Source of the DNA: Chromera velia
Lineage: Eukaryota; Sar; Chromeraceae
Assembly: GCA_018398765.1 (NCBI GenBank)
Contig: JAHBMJ010005563.1
Location: 67,866 to 131,865 of the forward strand
Length of the DNA: 64,000 nt
Reading direction: 5' to 3'
Below, piece after piece: positions 42,785 through 54,135 of this stretch. The stretch's first letter is position 1, and each line of letters starts with the position of its first letter. The translations under genes were made by a program, and so were the position numbers. Below the pieces are notes generated by a model, which saw nothing but the letters and a program-made list of their open reading frames with translations, did no database searches and was not told the origin of the DNA.

Positions 42785-43192
42785 ATCAAATGAAGGTTGA
42801 AATTGCCTCTGCGCGGTGGCGCGTTCTCCATGATTTCTAATGCCGTTTCAGCCCGTTGTTCTTTGCCGTCTCGCCGTCTCGTCCTCTTGCAAGCTCTCAT
42901 GCATGCGTGCGTCAACTGCCATGCAAGTGCCTGCCGTCTCCTTTTCTGACCAAATTTTTTTCTTTAGGTGTTCGCCATGCATGCATTCAACATGCAGAGG
43001 AGGAACCGTTGTTGACGAGGCACACGTACACGGGTTCGTCAGATAAGAACTTGCAGACGAACTGTGTACAGAGTCCGTCACGTGTGCCTTGTACTTCTGT
43101 TTGGCTTTGCACCTCTCTGAGAGCGTGATGAGCCTTGCCTTCCGTGTTACCGTTGGGTCTGTGGTTTTTGAGTCGAAAAAGCAGAATAAGAA
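42785..43192. promoter_or_regulatory. Divergent intergenic region, amine oxidase (-) and SbcD-SbcC fusion (+)
   Basis: 408 bases between the two start codons. No TATA box stands out. GCATGC motifs occur near 42900 and 42980. Confidence 0.4.
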
Positions 43193-45035
43193 ATGATCCG
43201 AAGTAGAAAGAGTGAAACCTTGAAGTTAGGCGTGCGCTTGTTGTACATGGTCGCTCTCTTTCAAGTGCTGCGGCCCGGAGGCATTGCTGACGCTTCTTCC
43301 AAACGGACGTTCTCGTTCGCACACTCCTCCATTCGCCCCGCATTGGGCTTCACGCTTTTCCGACCTCATCCCAGGTCTGCTCGCCTGCGCAGAAACGCTG
43401 GAGGCGCTTTTCAGGAGTTCCACAGTGTATTGGAGAAGAAGAGTTCACTTCCCCTGCAAGGCGTTTCTGCTCTGTCCGCGGAGACGCTGGAGAAGCTGTC
43501 CTTGCAGCGGGAGTCGGAGACGGCAGAAGCCAACAGAAGAGAATTGCTGAAAGGTGACTACGAACTGGCTGCCCCTCAATCTCTCTCGCGGCTTTCTCCG
43601 TCTCCCGTTATCTCTCCTGCGCTCGCCCTTTCTTCTTTTCTCCTTTATTCCTCCAATTTCACTTCGCCTGTCCGAATGCATTTTTTGTGTGTGTGTGTGT
43701 GTGTGTGCGTGCGTGCGCGCGCGCGCGTGTGCCAGAGAGAGAGGCGCCGTTTGATTTCCCGGTCGGTTTGTTTGTTGATTCTTCGCCGTCTCTGTTCGCA
43801 GAGGTTGAGGTGTTCGAGCCTCTGTCGGAGTGTCCTCACTCAGACACAGACAAGTGGGTCGTCTTCTCGGACCTTCACGTCTGTCAGGCCTCTCTGAAGA
43901 CCTGCGTGGAGGTCCTCAGACAAGTCCACAAAGCCGCCCTGGAGAGGAACGCGGGGGTTCTGTTCCTGGGCGACTTTTGGCATGTGCGGGGTGACATTCG
44001 GACAGACCACTTGCACGAGATGGTCGCAGAGTTCCGACAGTGGAAAGTGCCGGTGAGTGAGTCGGAGAGGCTGTCAGCTTGTCAGGTGGATGAAGTGGAC
44101 ATGCAGTGTGTTTTTGTTACATGATAATGAATTGGGGCGTCAAAAGCAATACAAATAAAGGGGAACAATCCCCCTTCTCTGTCCCTGTCACAACTCCTGT
44201 CTCTGTCTGTGTTGATGCATGCTCTCGGTCTGTGTCTCTCTCTCTTAGAGCGTGCGCGCGCGTGTGTGTGAGTGTGAGTGTGTGCACTTGCATTATATGG
44301 TCTGATTGTTCATGTTCAGGTGGTGATGATTCCAGGAAACCACGACCAGGTGAACGAGGACGGCTCTGTGCACGGACTGATCGCCCTGGGGGCAGCGTTT
44401 CACCACGGACGGTGCCAGGCTCTGATCTTTGACAGGCCGACGCTCTTTCTTGACGCTCTCTGGCTTCCTCACTGCAAGGACAACACTAGTCTGACCAGAC
44501 TGATCAATGCAGTTGGGGCGGGTGGAAGGGAGTCTGGGTGCAAGAGCGTTTTCTGCCATGTGGAGGTGAATGGAGCAGAGACGAACGACAACTGTAGAGT
44601 AACGGTGGGTGACTGTGATGTCTTCCACTGCAGATCCTTCCTTCCCTATCCTCAGATCTTTTCTTTTCGGCGTCTTGCTATTCTCACGAGGTACCTGTAC
44701 GACTGCATTTTTTGCGGTTTGAGCCAAGAAGGGCCAGAGAACAACCGTTTGGTCTCCGTAGTGCTGCTCTTCTACTTTTCCTTACTATTTTTTTCTTTCT
44801 TTCTGTGTTTTTCTGCAGGGCGGAATTTTGGTTGAGGACCTGCCAGAGAATCTGAAGATCTTTTCGGGGCACTTCCACAGACCCCAAACGGTGGTCTCAC
44901 GTAATTCAGACGCTGCGGTGACCTATGTAGGGTCGCCTTATCAGGTAAGTGGGGGCAACTTTGCGTGCATGTGCCCCTGTCTGCCTCTTTCCCTTATTCC
45001 CTCCGTGCCTGTCTGCCCGCCCTTCCTGCACCACT

Positions 45036-45081
<46 letters not shown>

Positions 45082-48000
45082 CGTGCGTGTATGAAACGTA
45101 CATATTTTTGCGTGGAGCCCGACTGGGTGAAAGTCAGGGTGGAGAGAACTTGAGGTGAGGGTTTGAGGCTCGTTGAAACAATGTTTGTGCCCACTCCTCC
45201 ATCCATGCGTCCGCTTGCATGGGTGTCTGTCTCTCTGTGTTCTTCTGTTTTCTCTTGCAGACATCTCTTTGCGAGGCCAACCAGCCAAAGCGGCTTCTTC
45301 TCTTGTCGAAGTCTGCAGGATGGGAGGTGGAGGTCAGTCTTATGTCATGAATGCATACACAGGAAGCTAGTGGATCACCGAAAAGGCCGACCATCCTATG
45401 GGACAAAAAGCAGAGAACGTCGATGTCCTTCGGTGTGGGGTTAGGCAGGTGTTAAAGGGCAGTGAGAGAGAATAGCGGAGACACCGGGGATCTGGTCTCT
45501 TTGTTTATGCAAGGAAGGATCTTCAAGCTGCCATTACTTCTACTTTTGCTTTTCCAATGTGCCGAGACTACCGTCTGTCACTTGTGGTCGTTCCGTTTGG
45601 CTGCCCGTAATCATTCCTTGTGGGCAGATGAGAAAGGCAAGCCGACTTTACGGCTCTTTTCTCTTTTTCTTTTTCAAAAACCTTTTGCATTCCTTCAGAA
45701 CAATTGAAGCCTATGTCGGAATTGGCTGCGTGACTAAATGAAGCGTGTGACTGTGAATTAATGTGATGTACGAATCAGGAGGAGATCCCGATCGACGTTG
45801 GCAAGAGATTCTTCAGGGCTCGTTGTCTTGCTGAGCTGCCCTCTGTGGAAGAAGTGAGGCCAGGCGACGAGGTTGTGTTGACTCTCGAGAGGGAGTACGA
45901 GGCCCTGCTGAGGGCAGACGAGACGGACATCAAAAATGCACTGCAGCAGGTCAGTCGTCCCTCCCAACGAAGTTTGTTTGGGGGGGAAACCTCTGCATGC
46001 ATGGCAAAGCAACGATGGCTGCTCTTCTGAATCATCGCAAGAGAGGCACAAAGGGATGGAGTCAGAGCGGAGGGGGTGCAGAAGACGAAGAAGGGCCATG
46101 TTCAAACGCAGAGGCGATAGACGGAGTAGGAAAGGGAAGGAAGAACAGAGAAAGGGTGGTCGAAAACCGAAGACTGCGGATCTATTTAGTGATGCTCACC
46201 AGCATGCTCCAAAGGAGCCCTTCCCCTGATGAAGCGTGTGTAATGGAGTCGCACTGGCTCATGTGACCGAATTTATCTATTTGAACGTGTCCAATAACCC
46301 TCGTCCTTCTCTCTCTGTCTTTCTATGTATCTCTGTGTCTGTCTTTTCAGGCCGGTGCCATGGTTGCTTCTGAGGACCAGCAGGCTGAGATTGCAAAGCA
46401 CGCGCGTGCCTTTCGGAATCGGGGCGTCCTCTTTGAGTTTCGGGGTGTGCAGGGGGGCACACGCGGTCGTGACTCTCCTGCTTCGCTCGTGAGGTGGAGG
46501 AGGCGCCAGCTCCAGCTCCAAAAGGAGAGGGAGGGATCAGTGGAGGGGGACGCTCAACAACAAAAGACACTCGAGGGCAGCAGCGACGAAGCCCCAACAA
46601 AGTCATACAGCGAATCTGAACCGTCTCTTCTTGACATCGAAGAACCCCCGCTCCCTCCCGTTCCAGTAGAGGGCACGCACGTCCCCGTGGCCTTCGAGAA
46701 GCCCGACATGAAGGTGAACGGAGTGCCGAGGCAGGCCGAAGAGGCCCCCACTCAACCAGTGCCCGACAGTCCTCCGCCAGAAGTAGAAGAAGAGAAAAAA
46801 CAAAACTCCGCCCCTGCCCCCCCACCCCGGGAGGTAGATGAGAGTTCACCTGCCTCTACAGTCGCCGCCTTCGTTCGCGAACTTCGTGAAGTCCACCAGA
46901 GAGACGTTGACGTTCGGGTCGTCTCTGCAGTCACCGAATTGGCCGAGGAGTACCTGGACGGTGCTGAGTGGGCTCGGCAGTTTATGCGCACCCGTCGAGT
47001 GAAGGCGGATGCGCCGAAGCTAGACATTCGTTTTGATTCGGTGGAAGTTGAAAATTTTGGTCCTTTTTGTGATACAGCGAGGCTTCAGCTGAGCGATCGT
47101 GGCTACATGGCCATAGAGGGGGTGAACGTTGGGGACGAGGCGGCAGACTCGAATGGTGCAGGGAAAACATCTCTGCTCATGTCTGCTTTGTGGGCCCTGA
47201 CGGGAGGACTGGACGGTCGTCTAGCGACAGACGGGAAGGTCACCGATGTTGTCAGCGATGCGGCGTTGTTGCATGCAAAGGGAAAAATGGGCACGTCACC
47301 TGTAGCGCGTGTGACTGTACAGGGGCAGTTGAACGGTCGCGATTTTGAAGTGACGCGGTCGCGAGGTTGGGGTGGTAGAGGGGGTGTGGGGGCTGGTTTG
47401 CGATTCATTTTGGGTGGGGAGGATTTGACTCAACAGACCCCTAGTGGGACTCAGAATCTGTTGTCTGAATATTTTGGCGCCAATCTTCCTCTTTTGCTTG
47501 TTCGCACTGTATTTCACGGACAACATGCAGTCGACGATTTGTTGTCTGCGACTGATCAGAGGATCAAGGAGCATCTCTCTCTCCTTGTACCCTCCTCAAT
47601 GTGGCAAGCGTGTGCTCTTGAAGCATCAAATAGACGTAGACACCTGAACCTGAAACACCGAGACGCCCTCGCACAGATAGAGCTCAGGCAGAGAGACGTG
47701 GCGTTGCTGACTGACCAATGGCATGCCGCAGAGGCTCGGGCACAGGCGTTGAGAGAAGAGGTCGAGAGGCGGCGTGCAGCTGCGGCAGAACTGCAGAGCG
47801 TAGCCCTGCAGTACGCCAGTGGGGACCCAGAAGAAGCCCAAGAGAGCGTTGACCTGATGGACGAGGGGGGTCGTGCGATTACCGTCAGTGGGCTTTCCTC
47901 GTCCGTGCCCCCAGGCAGTGGGCCGTCTAGGTCTCCTCTGGTGTCTGTGAAATTGCAGCAGCAACAGAAGCAAGCGGCAAGACTGCAGCCGTGGCAGAGG

Positions 48001-49895
48001 CAGAGTCTCTTAGAGGTTCGGCAGTTGTTGGAGCAGGGACTTGAGGAAGGGACAGGACAGGAGGGGGTTGAGAGGGGAAACGTCGCTGTGGCAGGAGGTG
48101 GAGTGGGCGGTGGTAGAAAGGCTTTTAGTCGAAAGAAGGGGGGGGCGAAGGAAGCTATGCACCCCGCTGTGTTGTCTGCTCAGGTAGAAATGGCAAAAGA
48201 AGATGTGGAGAGGGCGAGGAAGAGGGCGGAGACGGCAGTCGGAGATCGCATACGGTTCGTCAGCGTGGATTGGATCAATCAATCTGTCGTTTTATTTTGT
48301 CTCTCTGTGTGTGCAAGCTTTCTGCTGTATCCTCCTCGCGATTTCTTCCGTACACATACAGACATTGTCAGGCAGGCATGAAAAAGGCGGATGAATTTTC
48401 TCATCTGCGCTGACATGGTTTTGTCTCATGATTTTCACTTTGACTTTGAGTGTTGTTTGCATATCCACAAGTTCTGTGAATGGATTCATATCGAATCAAG
48501 CAGCTTCTTATGGAATCTTTGCTTCTCTTCTGTGCAGTTCTGAGAATTCCCTGGAATTTCTTCGGAAGGCAAAAGAGCTCCATGGCAGGGCAAGAGAGGG
48601 ACGAAAAGACAACGGGGGGTCAGCGACAGCATCCGGCTCCAGCCCACACGACCTCAGGTGCCCCACGTGCCGCACCCCTGCGGACTCCACTGCCCTCTTT
48701 GCGGACACAGAGGATGGAAAGGAGGATGAGGGGCCTCGGGTGGGGGTCTGGGAGGAGAGGTTGAGTGCAGAAGTTGCGGCTGCAGGCGCACGAAGGGTCG
48801 CTGCAGAGATGCACTTGGAAGGCCACGCGTCACGCTTGGCGGAGTTGGAGCGTCGCTCGGGGTCGTTGGTTGACGCAGCGGCAGCAAAGGTAGAAGATGG
48901 GAAGAGGGAGATGGTTGGTGCGTCTCCGTTCGTGCGATCCCTTTTGGAGAGGGCGATGAAGATTCTCAACAAACTCCTTAGTGCAGAGAGCGAAAGGGAA
49001 AGGGAAGAAGGCAAAGGAAACGCTGATGAAAAGGTGAGTGGGTCGAATGGGAGGTTTGTGACTTCATTTGCCTCCGGGACAGTCTGAAAAATCACATGGG
49101 AAGCATCGCCCTTTTGTGTCTAACAAAAAGCAGTCTCTCTACTCGAATCCAATGCGCAAGGGATTTAAGCTGTGCCTGTCAAAATCTTCAAAAATTAAGT
49201 CTTTCTTGTTTCCTTTTTTTGTTCCCTCACAAAGCATTTCTTTCTCTTCTCGCTGCCCTTGACCCTAGATTCTTGCCCTCTTGCTGAGTCTTCCTTCTTG
49301 TTTCAGCCAGCGGGGGGTCCCTCTGAAGGTCCCGTCAGCTCTCCGCAAGGAGAAGCCGAGAAGAAGGCGGAGACTCCGAGTGAGGAGGAGAAGGAACGAG
49401 AAAGAGAACGTGCCAGGAGGGCTGCAGAGGAGGCAGAAAAACAAGCACAAGTTCGGAAGGCTGCCGAGGAAGAATTGGTCCTCATCTCTCGCGTCGAAAT
49501 GGAAGCAGAGGTCGGTCGGTCTGTCCTGCTGTGTCCCTCTCCATCCATCCCTCTTTTGTCTCTATGCCTGCCACTTGTTTGTGTTCATCGAGCGGGCCAA
49601 TCAGTCAGTCAGTCATTTCCACGATCGACGAGAATTTCCATGTTTTTCAAGACGAAAAGGACGCAGAATGAATGAATGAATGGCTGCATATGCGAGGAGT
49701 CGAAATGTGGACGGAAGAAGGGTTTTGGGGTCTTACGAAAAATGTGCAAGCAAGGCCTTCATTTATTCCACGGAGGAAGTTTGTCTTCAATTCCATTCGG
49801 GAGTCCCTCGTGAAGTCTCGTGCTCGTACGTCGATGGCCTTCTTCCCAGAAGATTGTCTGTTTGTGTAGATTTATTTTTATTCTCCCGACCTTCC

Positions 49896-49929
<34 letters not shown>

Positions 49930-50738
49930 AGAGTGTGGCGAGAATCGCTGAGGAGAGACGACTTCAAGCAGAACGCGCAGAGAAGGATCTCCACGCTCTC
50001 ACAGAAGAAGCTGCACAGAGCGAGTCAGTCAGTCAGTCTTCATGCACATGCAGACTCGCACTGTCTGAGAAGCAAAGCACGCACTTGGACAAATTCATGC
50101 GTAGCTTGTGTGGGACAGATGGAGGGATTCAGGTTGTGAGAGTACCGCTCCTTTGTTTCTTCTGTCTTCTCTTCTTCTAACCGCCCTCCCTGTCTGGAAG
50201 CCCAAATGTTCATGAGCTGGGTTTTCGCAGCACTGCACGAGTGCCCCTTCCTCTCCCGCCATCCTCACCGTTGTGTGCTTCTGCAGAAAGGAGAGGGAGG
50301 TTCTGGGCGCGGCTGCTGACTTCGCGGGGTCTCGGGGTCTGCAGGCGTTCCTCCTGAGTTCTGCCGTCCAGCAGCTGGAGAGCAGAGTGAGGCACTACCT
50401 GGAGAAGCTCTCGGGGGGGCGGCTGGATATGATGATCTCCCTCAAGGGGGGGGAGACCATACAGAGAACGGTCGGGGTGCTGTCGGTGGACGGGTCGGAA
50501 TTCCGGTACGTCAGTGAGTGAGCGAAAGGCTATGTGTTCTCCCGCAAGTAAGTACGCTGGGAATACTGATACCCTACCTGCTGACTGACGGCATGTGTGT
50601 GGGGGTGTGTGTGTGGGGGTGTGTGTGTGTGTGTCTGTTTGTGTGTGTGTGTGTGTGTGTGCGTGTGTGTGTGTGCGTGCGTGTGCGTGTGCGTGTGCGT
50701 GTGCGTGTGCGTGTGCGTGTGCGTGTGCGTGTGCGTGT

Positions 50739-50782
<44 letters not shown>

Positions 50783-52301
50783 GCGTGTGCGCGTGTGCGT
50801 GTGTGTGTGTGTGTGCGTGTGCGTGTGCGTGTGCGTGTAAATGGGCATTCCGTTTAGCGCATGAGGCCGTGGTGCACCGCAGTGTGTTGGAATCCCTCTG
50901 GAGTGTGTCTCATTATCTTTTGGGTTTGGACAGGTATGTATGTCTTCATCTGTGTCTCTTTTGACTTCCCTTCCCTCTTCCTTTGTGTCTTCCCCCGTCT
51001 CTCTGCAGAGAGCGGTCACTCGCCCAGCTGTCCGGAGGGCAGTGGAGGCGCGTGAGTCTGGCGCTGGCCCTGGGGTTCGCCAGTCTTGCGCAGCAACGGT
51101 CCGTCAGAAATTCATTCCTCGTGGTGTCCTTGCAGTGAATATCTGTGGACAAGTGTGGAAGAGCGTGTGTGTGTCGTTCGTTCCTCGGCAATCGGTCGTT
51201 TGCCTTTTCGCAGGGTTTCACTCTGTTTGCAGTGTGTCTCTGTCGGTCTGCAGTCCTTCTGCCATTCCAGCTTCTCGATTCTTTTCTTGCTCTCGTTTCT
51301 CTAGTGAGTGTGCATCCAAGACGGCATCTGTGGTTGCAAACCGCGGCTCTGAATCTCTACAGTGTTTGCTTCTCTCTCTGTTCGTGCATGGGTGCAGAGG
51401 GCGTCTCTCTTCCAACCTTCTGGTGCTCGATGAGGTGTTCACTCACCTGGATCGGTCGGGAAGGTCAGGGGAGGGGTGCATGGGGGGATCTGTGTGTCTA
51501 CAAATGCAAAAGAGTCAATTAAAGCGAAAAAAAACGAAAAGGGGCGTTTGCGTTTGGGACGGATGCTTAGGGAAATGAGGGTGCTTGGTAACTTTACTTG
51601 GTGCCGCAACGTACCCTCTCTCTGTGTGTGACTTTTGGATCTCCTGGCGAGAGAGCCTGGGAAGAGAGGAGAGGTAGAGGACTGCATGCAGTGTGCCTGC
51701 ATAGGCTTGTGCACTTCATTCAACTTTCTCATCCTGGGTTGGATTGAATCGACTCTCTTGAATTGTTACAAACGGCATACCCTCTCTCTCACTCTCTCTC
51801 TCTCTCTATCTTTTGAATCTATCCTTTCCCTTCGTTGACTGCAGACGGCAAGTGGCCTTGCTTTTGCGAGAACTCGCGGGAAGGCCGGCTGGGCAGAGGA
51901 ATGGAGTCTCTGATGTGTGGCAAGAGCAGCTAGAGGCCGGTGGCCATGGGGGACCGATCTCCAGGTCCGTGGGGGACTTCTCGACGGTCGCGGTGATTCT
52001 GCCAGATGGGATGATGGAGGAGTTGACGGGTCAGCAGATGGTGGGGGCAAAGACACAGGGCAACCTGCAGGAGGCCGAAAAACCGGCGGCGCCAAGGAAG
52101 AGGGGAAGAAAGTCGAAGGCTCTTGCCACAGCATCACACACTGCGCATGTTGCGCTCCAGCAGGAGGGGCAACTTCGGGATACAGCTCTGGATGGGCAGC
52201 CGCCTTTGTTTGACGTTCGTATAGTGGTTACTCGGGACTCTGATGGGGCATCAGTCGTTACCGAGGTTGATAATCGCAAACAAGAAAAAAGATTGCATTG
52301 A
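43193..52301 (+). CDS. SbcD/Mre11-type nuclease fused to SbcC/Rad50-type ATPase, 14 exons
   Basis: SbcCD/Mre11-Rad50 trims DNA ends and hairpins in break repair. Exons: 43193-43553, 43802-44052, 44320-44604, 44819-44944, 45261-45332, 45779-45949, 46351-48254, 48538-49033, 49307-49510, 49932-50023, 50287-50505, 51009-51098, 51398-51463, 51845-52301. Every junction is in phase; 1,597 residues. Phosphoesterase motifs: SDLH (143-146), GDFWH (177-181), GNHD (210-213), H284 in FCHVEVNG, GHFH (316-319). Rad50 half: Walker A NGAGKTS (690-696), Q-loop region VFHGQHAVDDLL, zinc hook CPTC (1098-1101) between helical arms, HYLEKLSGGRLDMMIS, signature LSGGQ (1401-1405), Walker B LLVLDE (1431-1436). The arms are short for Rad50. 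Residues 1-75 carry a hydrophobic segment then a basic Ser/Phe/Arg-rich stretch, like a signal plus transit peptide. Confidence 0.92.
43682..43731. repeat. (TG)n/(CG)n microsatellite
   Basis: TG repeats passing into TGCG and CG in intron 1 of the SbcD-SbcC fusion gene. Confidence 0.95.
45039..45091. repeat. (GT)n microsatellite
   Basis: About 20 GT units, ending GTGCGTGCGTGCGTGT, in intron 4 of the fusion gene. Confidence 0.95.
50594..50839. repeat. (GT)n/(GTGCGT)n microsatellite
   Basis: A 245-base alternating purine-pyrimidine tract in intron 11 of the fusion gene, with long GTGCGT hexamer arrays in its centre. All overlapping Cys/Val and His/Thr/Ala ORFs are artefacts. Confidence 0.97.
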
Positions 52302-52902
52302 TTTCGTTGAATTTGGAATGAGCTTTTTGGTAAGCGAATCGATGAGTAGATTGACTCGTGTGTTTGTACAGCAATTTTGCCAGTACACTTACTGCGTGTG
52401 AGTCACCTGCACGCAGTGTTAAACATGTAAGTCGCGCATGGCTGCGTATCACAAATGGTAAATTCTATAGCAAATTTTATCATTAGTTCTAGCACTATAG
52501 TTTTAGCGCTCAAGTCCTAGCTCAAGTCTCAAGATATAATGATGATTAAACTTAGTTTCACCCTTTTTATAACCGATTTATATTAGCCTAGATATCACCA
52601 TGCATGTGCTATGGTATCATATATTGGTGAAAGTCAAATACGCCGGTAACTAGTAGGCCGGTAATTAACAAATACTGGAACGTAAATTATAATATACCCT
52701 AGGTCCTACACTGTAAAGCTTGAAACGTACAATGAAAACTCAGGCTAACTTTCTTTTTTTCTTCAGAACTTTGCTACGAACTTAATTTGTTATTAAGCTT
52801 GATAAAGGAAAATGGAGTCTACATCAAAGGTTCGATCCTAGGTTCGATATTGAATGAAAGTGAGTGTTAGACGAGTCTCATGAAACCTGAATTAAGCTCA
52901 TA
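52302..52902. other. AT-rich spacer, no gene seen
   Basis: 3' flank of the fusion gene leading into repeat DNA. Contains two GCCGGTAA words near 52649-52665. Confidence 0.5.
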
Positions 52903-54135
52903 AAACGTAGTCTCTTCACTATGTGCGAAAATCGGATTGTATGTTGTAGCTAAAAACCCGGCACGAGATCCTATTTATATGTTAGTCAGAAGCTGAGCGC
53001 GCTTGCGCGATCGGTGGAAGCTCGGCAACTCTCACAGTGAAGCTCGGCATCTCAGAGTCTCCTATCGATATGACACATCGATCGAACGCCAATATCGATC
53101 CTGCAAAGATAAACAGGCTACCAAAGCTTACAGCAGCCTCCTTTTAGCAGAAAGGCAATCAAACAAAGAGCAGAAAGGTGCCTACAAGACTGTGAAGGTC
53201 TATCGCAAGGCCGATCTGATGCTAGGTGTGATCTATAAAGTTTTAAAGTGAAATAAAGTTTAATGTCTGATTTGAGTCACTAGACTCTGAAATATAACTT
53301 TTGAAACGCACTTTAAAATTTTTTTGACATACATTAAGAAATGTGTTAAAGGCTAAACAATCCCAAACAACACATCAATGTATTCAAACCTTTTGTTCTT
53401 AAAGTTTTAAAACCAAAGAAGTTTTAAAGTCTAAAGTTTGTGATCAGACTTTATTATAAAAATAAATTAACGGATCACACCTAGATCTGATAGCACGATT
53501 GTGATCTAAAATCGAGTGAAGGCCGAAATGGAGTCCCAAGCATTTTTATAAGGCCTTCTTAGCCTTCTAGAGGCCTGCTCTCTTACAAAAAAGCAGAGGA
53601 GAGACCGTCAAAGTCTGTAGAAACCTCTAGAGGTTCGCCAGGAAAGAAAGAAGATCAATAGAGGGCTGTTTAGCTTCACACGAAGTTTAGTAGAGAAGCT
53701 TGCAACACAGTTTGCAGTTGCAACATTGATTTTGAACTCCTGTACATTTTAATCTCTATTTAGTCGATTTTGGATCGCAATGCACGATTGCGGTCAGCCA
53801 GCACTGGCAGATCGGCCTTACGATATCTTGCGATAGACCTTCACAGCCTTGCAGGCACCTTTCTGCTCTTTGTTTGATTGTTTTTCTGCTAGAAGGAGGC
53901 TGCTGTAAGCTTTGGTAGCCTGTTTATCTTTGCAGGATCGATATTGGCGTTCGATCGATGTGTCATATCGATAGGAGACTCTGAGATACCGAGCTTCACT
54001 GTGAAAGTTGCCAAGCTTCCACCGATCGTGCAAGCGCGCTCAGCTTCTAACCGACATACAAATAGGATCTCATGTTGTGGAATTAGCTGCAACATACAAT
54101 CCGATTTTCACATATAGTGTCTAGTAGTCTCTAGG
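52903..54135. mobile_element. DNA element with roughly 310-bp terminal inverted repeats
   Basis: The left arm (about 52903-53224) and right arm (about 53812-54135) are inverted copies of high identity; each can be read as a 70-80-codon frame containing SYRYDTSIERQYRSCKDKQA. The interior (about 590 bases) is AT-rich and carries shorter sub-repeats (a CACGATTG word near 53494 and 53782). There is no transposase. Long arms and lack of a gene fit a foldback or non-autonomous DNA transposon. Confidence 0.7.

Noticed and set aside
46351-46351. Boundary between two separate genes (SbcD and SbcC)
   Set aside because: The end of exon 6 has no stop codon before a GTCAGT donor, and exon 7 continues in phase; no promoter-like spacer or second presequence is seen.
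50518-51019. Cys/Val or His/Thr/Ala-rich proteins on both strands
   Set aside because: Produced by the (GT)n/(GTGCGT)n tract inside an intron.
52993-53251. Pair of homologous small genes at 53003 (+) and 53818-54033 (-)
   Set aside because: They are the two arms of one inverted repeat; the frames are probably incidental.
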